Shown piece after piece: positions 8,015-12,413 of a stretch of 12,413 nucleotides of DNA. The notes beneath the pieces were generated by a model, which was not told the origin of the DNA, did no database searches, and saw only the letters and a list, made by a program, of their open reading frames with translations. Position numbers and translations under genes: made by a program. This DNA is from Fimenecus sp045578245 (GTDB lineage Bacteria > Bacillota > Clostridia > Oscillospirales > Acutalibacteraceae), in assembly GCA_045578245.1 (NCBI GenBank), contig JAZNJX010000077.1, forward strand, positions 1 to 12,413, written 5' to 3'. Position 1 is the first letter of the stretch; the number at the start of each line of letters is the position of its first letter.

Positions 8015-9066
8015 TATAAAAGCACCTTCTCGTCGCCTTCAATAATTTCACCAATTACATAAGCGTCGATACCATTTTCTTTAAGAATAGAGAGTGAAAT
8101 TTCTACTTCGTTAGCAGGAACTACAATGCTCATACCAACACCCATATTATATGTATTGTACATATCACGTTCAGGAATACTTCCCCATTTTGCAATTACG
8201 TCAAAAATAGGAAGCACTTTGACAGCGGACTTATCAATCTTAGCACAAAGTCCATTAGGAATTGAACGAGGAATATTTTCGTAGAATCCACCGCCTGTGA
8301 TATGAGAAATACCCTTTACATTTACCTTTTCAAGGAGAGCGAGAACAGGTTTAACATAAATCTTTGTAGGAACAAGTAATGCTTCTGCAATGCTCTTGCC
8401 ACCTAATTCTTCGCGAGCTACATAAAGTTCAGGATTATTGTTATCAATATCAAAAAACTTACGACATAAGCTGAAACCATTAGAATGGATACCAGTTGAT
8501 GGAAGAGCAATAACCACATCACCAACAGCCATCTTGCTGTTATCAATCATCTTTGGCTTATCAACAACACCTACTGCAAAACCTGCAAGGTCGTAGTCTT
8601 CTTCTGGCATTAAACCAGGATGTTCTGCAGTTTCGCCACCGATAAGAGCACAGCCAGACTGTACGCATCCTTCAGCAACGCCACCAACGATTTCTGCTAT
8701 CTTTTCAGGAACATTTTTGCCGCAAGCAATATAGTCCAAGAAATATAAAGGCCTAGCACCAACACAGATAATGTCATTAACACACATAGCAACTGCATCA
8801 ATACCGATTGTATCGTGCTTATCCATAAGAATAGCTAATTTTACTTTAGTACCACAACCATCAGTACCAGAAACTGATATAGGATGTTCCATTCCAGCAA
8901 CACAGCTAAGGTCAAAGCAACCGCCAAAGCCTCCTACATCATCCACTGAACCCTCATTACGAGTTCTTGCAACGTGTTTCTTCATTAATTCTACTGATTT
9001 ATAACCAGCAGTAATATCTACACCTGCAGCTGCGTAGCTAGCAGAAAATGAATTTTTATGTTCCAT
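8014..9066 (-). CDS. purM: Phosphoribosylformylglycinamidine cyclo-ligase (AIR synthetase)
   Basis: Closes the imidazole ring, FGAM plus ATP to AIR. The 350 residues fit the family. Motifs in order: GTDGCGTKVKLA (67-78), MCVNDI (94-99), GGETAEHPGLMP (143-154; the usual form has Met before the Pro), STGIHSNGFSL (190-200), HITGGGFYENIPR (255-267) and YNMGVGM (306-312). The start is ATG 9066, because AGGAGAG lies about 8 bases upstream and the protein then begins where family members do; an in-frame ATG 51 bases further upstream would run into the end of the purF-like gene and has no ribosome binding site. It follows the purF-like gene by 20 bases and overlaps purN by one base. Confidence 0.97.
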   Translation of the reverse strand: MEHKNSFSASYAAAGVDITAGYKSVELMKKHVARTRNEGSVDDVGGFGGCFDLSCVAGMEHPISVSGTDGCGTKVKLAILMDKHDTIGIDAVAMCVNDIICVGARPLYFLDYIACGKNVPEKIAEIVGGVAEGCVQSGCALIGGETAEHPGLMPEEDYDLAGFAVGVVDKPKMIDNSKMAVGDVVIALPSTGIHSNGFSLCRKFFDIDNNNPELYVAREELGGKSIAEALLVPTKIYVKPVLALLEKVNVKGISHITGGGFYENIPRSIPNGLCAKIDKSAVKVLPIFDVIAKWGSIPERDMYNTYNMGVGMSIVVPANEVEISLSILKENGIDAYVIGEIIEGDEKVLL

Positions 9067-9086
9067 ATTACACTCTCCTGTGTTTT

Positions 9087-10511
9087 TTATTCTTTTCCTG
9101 TCCAACAATAAGTGCATACCTTGTCAGCCGGAAGTCCTATAGCTTTGATTATTCCATCAATGGATTGGAATTCAAGAGAAGTAAAGTGCAATTTTTCACA
9201 AATAGCACTTCTTAATTTTTTACCACGTTCAGTTGAGGAATCAATATATTCACCAATATATTTAAAACCTTCTTCGCCTTCAAGCTCAACAATAGCGCTT
9301 CGGGCAATAAGCTCCATATCCGATGTTGCACGGGAGAAATTCAGATATTTACATCCATACATAATCGGAGGACAAGCTGAACGAATATGAACCTCTTTTG
9401 CACCATTTTCATAAAGGAACTCAACCGTTTCTCTAAGTTGAGTACCACGGACGATGCTGTCATCAACAAAAAGTAGTTTTTTATCCTTAATTAAATCATG
9501 AACGGGAATTTGTTTCATTTTAGCAACGCGATTACGCTCACTTTGATTTGATGGTGTAAAACTTCTTGCCCAAGTAGGTGTATATTTAATAAAAGGACGA
9601 GCAAACTGAACTCCACTTTCATTTGCATAGCCAATTGCATGGGGAGTACCTGAATCAGGAACGCCACTTACATAATCAATATCCTGTGCAACTCCGTTCT
9701 CTTTATCTGTTCTAGCCATAATTTGTCCGTTTTTGTACCGCATAACCTCAACATTTACACCTTCGTAGCAAGATGTTGAGTAGCCATAATATGACCAAAG
9801 AAAAGCACAGATTTTCATATCTTTTCCTGCTTCTCTTAATATATTAAAAGACTCCGAAGTTATTTCAATAATTTCACCAGGACCAAGTTCTTTGTAATCT
9901 GCATAATCAAGCTTTTTATACGCAAAATCTTCAAAGGAAACACAATATCCATCATCACGTTTACCAATAAGAACTGGTATTCTGCCCAATCTATCACGTG
10001 CTGCAATTATTGTGCCACGATTTGTCAAAATGAGAATTGAAGCGGTACCATCAATTAAACTTTGTGCGTAAGCAATACCATCGGCAAAATTATCTTTCTG
10101 ATTTATCATTGCTGCAACAAGCTCAGTTGAGTTGATACCCTCATTTGTCATTGCACCAAAATGACCACCATTTGAGAAAAGATAATCTTCAACAAGTTTT
10201 TCCTTGTTATTGATTAAACCTATAATGCATATAGCGTACAAACCAAGTTTCGAACGAACAAGCAAAGGTTGAGCATCAGAATCGCTAATGCAACCTATTG
10301 CAGCGTTACCTACCATCTGATTTGAAATATTCTCAAACTTTGTTCTGAATGGTGAATTTTCGATTTTATGAATTTTTCGTTGTAATCCTTTTTTCTCATC
10401 ATAAGCAGCCATACCACCACGACGAGTACCAAGGTGAGAATGATAGTCAGTACCGAAAAAGACATCTAAAACTGTATCATTCTTACTGACTGCACCAAAA
10501 AAACCACCCAT
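9087..10511 (-). CDS. PurF-like amidophosphoribosyltransferase paralogue with a degenerate glutaminase site
   Basis: By position and C-terminal half this is a glutamine PRPP amidotransferase homologue, the enzyme that makes phosphoribosylamine. The phosphoribosyltransferase domain is intact: VPDSGTPHAIGYA (284-296), ARSFTPSNQSER (315-326), and the PRPP loop LFVDDSIVRGT (347-357). Cysteines at 235, 387, 466 and 469 (the last two in CTYC) sit where the structural [4Fe-4S] ligands of B. subtilis PurF are. The N-terminal Ntn-glutaminase domain is recognisable but lacks its chemistry. The protein starts MGGFFG where MCGIVG is expected, so the nucleophile Cys is Gly; HRGQ reads RRGG (30-33); HVRY reads NAAI (69-72); HNGN reads IIGL (96-99). 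AGGAG lies about 9 bases before the ATG, and the purC stop 11 bases upstream leaves no room for a longer Cys-bearing start. It may be an ammonia-dependent PRA synthase, a partner subunit, or regulatory. The homology is sure; the reaction is not. Confidence 0.85.
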   Translation of the reverse strand: MGGFFGAVSKNDTVLDVFFGTDYHSHLGTRRGGMAAYDEKKGLQRKIHKIENSPFRTKFENISNQMVGNAAIGCISDSDAQPLLVRSKLGLYAICIIGLINNKEKLVEDYLFSNGGHFGAMTNEGINSTELVAAMINQKDNFADGIAYAQSLIDGTASILILTNRGTIIAARDRLGRIPVLIGKRDDGYCVSFEDFAYKKLDYADYKELGPGEIIEITSESFNILREAGKDMKICAFLWSYYGYSTSCYEGVNVEVMRYKNGQIMARTDKENGVAQDIDYVSGVPDSGTPHAIGYANESGVQFARPFIKYTPTWARSFTPSNQSERNRVAKMKQIPVHDLIKDKKLLFVDDSIVRGTQLRETVEFLYENGAKEVHIRSACPPIMYGCKYLNFSRATSDMELIARSAIVELEGEEGFKYIGEYIDSSTERGKKLRSAICEKLHFTSLEFQSIDGIIKAIGLPADKVCTYCWTGKE

Positions 10512-10522
10512 TTATTTACTCC

Positions 10523-11203
10523 TTATGCGAAGAAAAGTTCTGAAAGTGTCATTGGGTCAATGTATTTGCCATCTTTATATACACGCATATTACCTGATGC
10601 GATTCTATCGATAAGCATTACATTACCATCTGGATCATAACCAAACTCAAATTTGATGTCATAAAGAACAAGTCCTTTTTCTTTAAGGTCATCAGCAACA
10701 ATCTGAGTAATCTTCTGTGTCATTTCTTTGATATCATCATACTGCTTGTCTGTCATAACGCCAAGAGCAACAAGAGCGTCTTTAATTACAAGTGGGTCAC
10801 CTTTTTCGTCGTTCTTGAATGTCATTTCAACATATGCAGGAAGGTCAGCTCCTTCTTCAATGTAATCACCATAACGGCGGATAAAGCTACCAACAGCCTT
10901 ATGACGGCAGATAACTTCAAGACCATGGCCGAAAACCTTTGCAGGAAGAACTTCCATTGTTGTGTCTTCAAGATTTGCACTAACATAGTGTGTTTTGATA
11001 CCAGCTGCATTCACTTTCTCAAAGAAATAAATTGACATACGAAGGTTAACATCACCAACACCATCAATTGTAAGACCTACTGAATTTTCGCCTGGGTCAA
11101 AAACGCCATCTTTACCTGTACAGTCATCTTTAAATTTAAGAAGACAGTTACCGTTTTCAAGTTTAAATACGTCCTTTGTTTTACCTGTGTAAATTTTTTC
11201 CAT
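10523..11203 (-). CDS. purC: SAICAR synthetase
   Basis: Joins aspartate to CAIR with ATP to give SAICAR. The 226 residues are close to the usual bacterial length. The N-terminal YTGKTKDVF (5-13) is the glycine-rich nucleotide loop; FKDD (24-27) and the block EVICRHKAVGSFIRRYGDYI (96-115) are typical of the family, as is YDIKFEFGYDPDG (181-193). The substrate motif usually written DEISPD reads DRIASG (199-204), followed by NMRVYKDGKYIDP. I take this as a lineage feature, but it is worth checking. It is the second gene of the operon, 29 bases after purE and 11 bases before the purF-like gene, with AAGGAG about 8 bases before the ATG. The PurB lyase that would use its product is not in the window. 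Confidence 0.95.
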   Translation of the reverse strand: MEKIYTGKTKDVFKLENGNCLLKFKDDCTGKDGVFDPGENSVGLTIDGVGDVNLRMSIYFFEKVNAAGIKTHYVSANLEDTTMEVLPAKVFGHGLEVICRHKAVGSFIRRYGDYIEEGADLPAYVEMTFKNDEKGDPLVIKDALVALGVMTDKQYDDIKEMTQKITQIVADDLKEKGLVLYDIKFEFGYDPDGNVMLIDRIASGNMRVYKDGKYIDPMTLSELFFA

Positions 11204-11232
11204 GGTTATAACTCCTTTATAAGAAAAATTGA

Positions 11233-11727
11233 TTATGAATTTAATTTAGACATAACGTCTGCATCTTTTTTAAGAACAATTTCAGCTGCGTCTTTACGCA
11301 TCTTATCAAGCTTATCTGCAAGCTCTTTATCTTCAACAGCAATAATCTGTGCAGCAAGCAATGCAGCATTTGCACCGCCATTAATTGCAACTGTAGCAAC
11401 GGGAATACCTGATGGCATTTGAACAGTTGAAAGAAGAGCATCCATACCATCAAGATATGATGATGCACAAGGAATACCGATAACAGGTAATGTTGTGTTT
11501 GCTGCAACAGCACCTGCGAGATGTGCAGCCATACCAGCAGCTGCAATCAATGCACCATAACCATTAGCTCTTGCTTTAAGTGAAAAATCACGAGCTTGTT
11601 CAGGTGTGCGATGAGCAGAATAAATATTTACTGTGTATGGAATACCTAAATCATCCAAAACAGCAGTAGCTTTTTTAATAATAGGAAGGTCGCTATCGCT
11701 TCCCATAACAATACCAACTTTTTTCAT
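11233..11727 (-). CDS. purE: N5-carboxyaminoimidazole ribonucleotide mutase (PurE, class I type)
   Basis: Converts N5-CAIR to CAIR in most bacteria. The 164 residues carry GSDSD (9-13), SAHRTP (38-43), a Gly/Ala loop around AAAGMAAHLAG (62-72), and VQMPSGIPVATVAI (102-115). SAHRTP and AAHLAG point to class I (the mutase that works with PurK) rather than the class II AIR carboxylase. The start is the ATG at 11727: GGAGG (11733-11737) lies 5 bases upstream and the protein begins MKKVGIVMGSDSD as the family does. The reading frame stays open further upstream to 11802, but that extension lies in the riboswitch and terminator. First gene of the operon, directly under riboswitch control. Confidence 0.97.
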   Translation of the reverse strand: MKKVGIVMGSDSDLPIIKKATAVLDDLGIPYTVNIYSAHRTPEQARDFSLKARANGYGALIAAAGMAAHLAGAVAANTTLPVIGIPCASSYLDGMDALLSTVQMPSGIPVATVAINGGANAALLAAQIIAVEDKELADKLDKMRKDAAEIVLKKDADVMSKLNS

Positions 11728-11739
11728 AATTACCTCCAT

Positions 11740-11789
11740 AAAATCGCAAAAGGACAGTCCTATCCTGATTAAATCAAGTAGAACTGCCC
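11740..11789 (-). terminator. Riboswitch expression platform: intrinsic terminator hairpin
   Basis: The RNA from 11789 down to 11752 folds into a stem of about 17 bp with three G-U wobbles, one bulged A (11763) and a 3-base loop (11770-11772), followed by UUUUGCGAUUUU (11740-11751), an interrupted U-run. The 5' strand starts with the GGGCA that is the conserved 3' end of the ZTP aptamer (P3). Ligand binding and terminator formation should therefore exclude each other, which makes this an 'on' switch at high ZTP/ZMP. Leaky termination is possible because the U-run is broken. Confidence 0.82.
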
Positions 11790-11862
11790 AGACGGTCGAC
11801 AAAATTTTATCTCACCGTGCTCCTCTGTGGTGCTCCACATAATTCCGTCAGTCACACGGGTG
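11785..11862 (-). promoter_or_regulatory. ZTP (pfl) riboswitch aptamer
   Basis: The minus-strand RNA shows the pfl consensus in order: GUGACUGACGG, a GUGG/CCAC hairpin, GAGGAGCA, then CCGUCUGGGCA. P1 pairs 11855-11862 with 11813-11819 around one bulged C; P2 pairs 11835-11838 with 11827-11830 over an AGCA loop; a short P3 pairs 11798-11801 with 11785-11788. The pseudoknot GACGG (11845-11849) with CCGUC (11791-11795) forms five Watson-Crick pairs and differs from the commoner GGCG/CGCC in a compensatory way. The class binds the AICAR derivatives ZMP and ZTP, which rise when 10-formyl-THF is short. It sits in the leader of a purine operon containing both formyl-folate-using enzymes, a common setting for this class. 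Confidence 0.93.
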
Positions 11863-11878
11863 TGTTATTTGCATCAAT

Positions 11879-11907
11879 ATTATATACTTTTTGCAGAATT
11901 ATGTCAA
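11879..11907 (-). promoter_or_regulatory. Perfect-consensus vegetative promoter of the purine operon
   Basis: On the minus strand, TTGACA (11902-11907) and TATAAT (11879-11884) are both exact consensus hexamers with an ideal 17-base spacer. Transcription should start near 11872, about 10 bases before P1 of the riboswitch, giving a leader of roughly 145 bases to the purE ATG. So strong a promoter implies that most control comes after initiation, through the riboswitch, or through a repressor not recognised here. I found no PurR-box-like sequence close to it. Confidence 0.9.
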
Positions 11908-11992
11908 TTAATAAACCTTAAATTTGTGTCCTTCTCATAACAAAAATAACTTAATAAATCAATAAAATTTTGTTCATTTTTTTACATGTACT

Positions 11993-12020
11993 TTATCTTA
12001 CCAAATTTGGTACAAGATAA
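11993..12020. repeat. Near-palindromic inverted repeat, possible operator
   Basis: TACCAAATTTGGTA (11999-12012) is a perfect 14-bp palindrome. It is flanked by TTATCT and AGATAA arms, so the whole 28-base element is an inverted repeat interrupted only by an extra CA on one side. Neither strand has a U-run after it, so it is not an intrinsic terminator. It lies 86 bases upstream of the purine -35 element and just downstream of the rubrerythrin terminator. The stretch between it and the promoter (11908-11992) is A+T-rich and holds nothing else I can identify. Confidence 0.55.
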
Positions 12021-12021
12021 C

Positions 12022-12060
12022 TATGAAAAATAAAAAAGTGGAGTCAAAAACTCCACTTTC
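12022..12060 (-). terminator. Intrinsic terminator of the rubrerythrin gene
   Basis: A perfect 9-bp stem (12035-12043 with 12051-12059) with a 7-base loop is followed on the minus strand by TTTTTTATTTTTC. It lies 9 bases after the rubrerythrin stop codon and separates that gene from the purine operon. Confidence 0.93.
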
Positions 12061-12068
12061 AACTTAGA

Positions 12069-12413
12069 TTAATAATTTTCTGCTTTAACCATAAAATATG
12101 CTTTTGGATGAGCGCAAACTGGGCAAAGTTCAGGTGCTTCTTTACCAAAATGAACGTGACCACAGTTGGAACAAATCCACATCATATCACCTTCGCGTGA
12201 AAATACGAGACCACCCTCAATATTGCTAAGAAGTTTCTTATATCTTTCTTCATGGTCTTTTTCAATTTTAGCAACCATTTCAAAAAGAGCAGCAATATGG
12301 TCAAAGCCTTCTTCCTTTGCTACAACAGCAAATTCAGCATACATTTCTGTCCACTCATAATTTTCGCCTGCAGCAGCATCTTTAAGATTTTCAATAGTTG
12401 TCGGGATACCGCC
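12069..12413 (-). CDS. Rubrerythrin, C-terminal part (runs off the right edge)
   Basis: 114 residues are visible; the N-terminal part lies beyond the window. The reading frame is open to the edge and the sequence before the internal Met at 12344 (TTIENLKDAAAGENYEWTEM) is typical rubrerythrin, so that Met is not the start. EWTEMYAEFA, EEGFDHIAALFE and EKDHEERY hold the second-half diiron ligands of the ferritin-like four-helix bundle. The C-terminal rubredoxin-like domain has CSNCGHVHFG and CPVCAHP, two CxxC pairs that bind one iron. Rubrerythrin reduces hydrogen peroxide in the cytoplasm of anaerobes, taking electrons from rubredoxin or a similar donor. It is a separate transcription unit from the purine genes, and its presence supports an anaerobic host. 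Confidence 0.95.
   Translation of the reverse strand, partial: GGIPTTIENLKDAAAGENYEWTEMYAEFAVVAKEEGFDHIAALFEMVAKIEKDHEERYKKLLSNIEGGLVFSREGDMMWICSNCGHVHFGKEAPELCPVCAHPKAYFMVKAENY

Noticed and set aside
9067..9117. Earlier in-frame start for purM, overlapping the purF-like gene
   Set aside because: No ribosome binding site there; the ATG at 9066 has AGGAGAG and gives the normal PurM N-terminus.
11728..11802. Upstream extension of purE to an earlier ATG
   Set aside because: The extra 25 codons lie in the riboswitch 3' part and terminator, and the ATG at 11727 has a good GGAGG and the family-typical N-terminus.
11908..11992. Very short ATG frames (6-8 codons) in the region before the purine promoter
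   Set aside because: They lie upstream of the mapped promoter hexamers, have no ribosome binding site and are expected by chance in A+T-rich DNA.
12069..12344. Complete small protein starting at the Met at 12344
   Set aside because: The frame continues to the window edge and the upstream residues are normal rubrerythrin sequence, so this is an internal Met of a cut-off gene.
1..12413. Mobile elements, CRISPR arrays, tRNA or rRNA genes
   Set aside because: No transposase, array-like repeats, attachment-site signs or RNA-gene structures were seen; the window is an intact operon with flanking genes.

Overview
The window is A+T-rich DNA that reads as the de novo purine biosynthesis operon of an anaerobic, low-G+C Gram-positive bacterium. 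A member of the Clostridia (gut Oscillospiraceae/Ruminococcaceae or Lachnospiraceae type) is my best guess. The grounds are the one-chain PurL with fused PurS-like and PurQ parts, stand-alone AICAR transformylase and IMP cyclohydrolase genes, strong AGGAGG-type ribosome binding sites, and the flanking rubrerythrin and ferredoxin:thioredoxin-reductase-like genes. Every convincing gene is on the minus strand, so the biological order runs from right to left.

Right edge (12022-12413): the C-terminal part of a rubrerythrin gene, closed by a strong intrinsic terminator. Intergenic control region (11728-12021): an unexplained near-palindrome, then a perfect-consensus vegetative promoter (TTGACA, 17 bp, TATAAT), then a clear ZTP (pfl) riboswitch whose terminator hairpin re-uses the conserved GGGCA strand of the aptamer, then the purE ribosome binding site.

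Operon (462-11727): purE, purC, a purF-like gene, purM, purN, an archaeal-type IMP cyclohydrolase (purO-like), AICAR transformylase (purH C-terminal-domain type), purD and purL. They are tightly spaced (from a 1-base overlap to 29 bases) and end in a strong terminator at 411-453. Together they cover PRPP to IMP except for the SAICAR lyase (purB) and any purK, which are not in the window. Both 10-formyl-tetrahydrofolate-consuming steps (PurN and AICAR transformylase) are inside the operon, so control by a riboswitch that senses ZMP/ZTP, the signal of formyl-folate shortage, makes physiological sense.

The most interesting point is the purF-like gene. It sits in the normal purF slot and keeps the PRPP loop and the Fe-S cysteines, but the N-terminal nucleophile Cys and the other glutaminase signature residues are gone, so it looks unable to use glutamine.

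Left edge (1-384): a 66-residue three-CxC protein related to the catalytic chain of ferredoxin:thioredoxin reductase, a terminator, and a leader (candidate promoter and ribosome binding site) for a gene that starts at the very edge and leaves the window.
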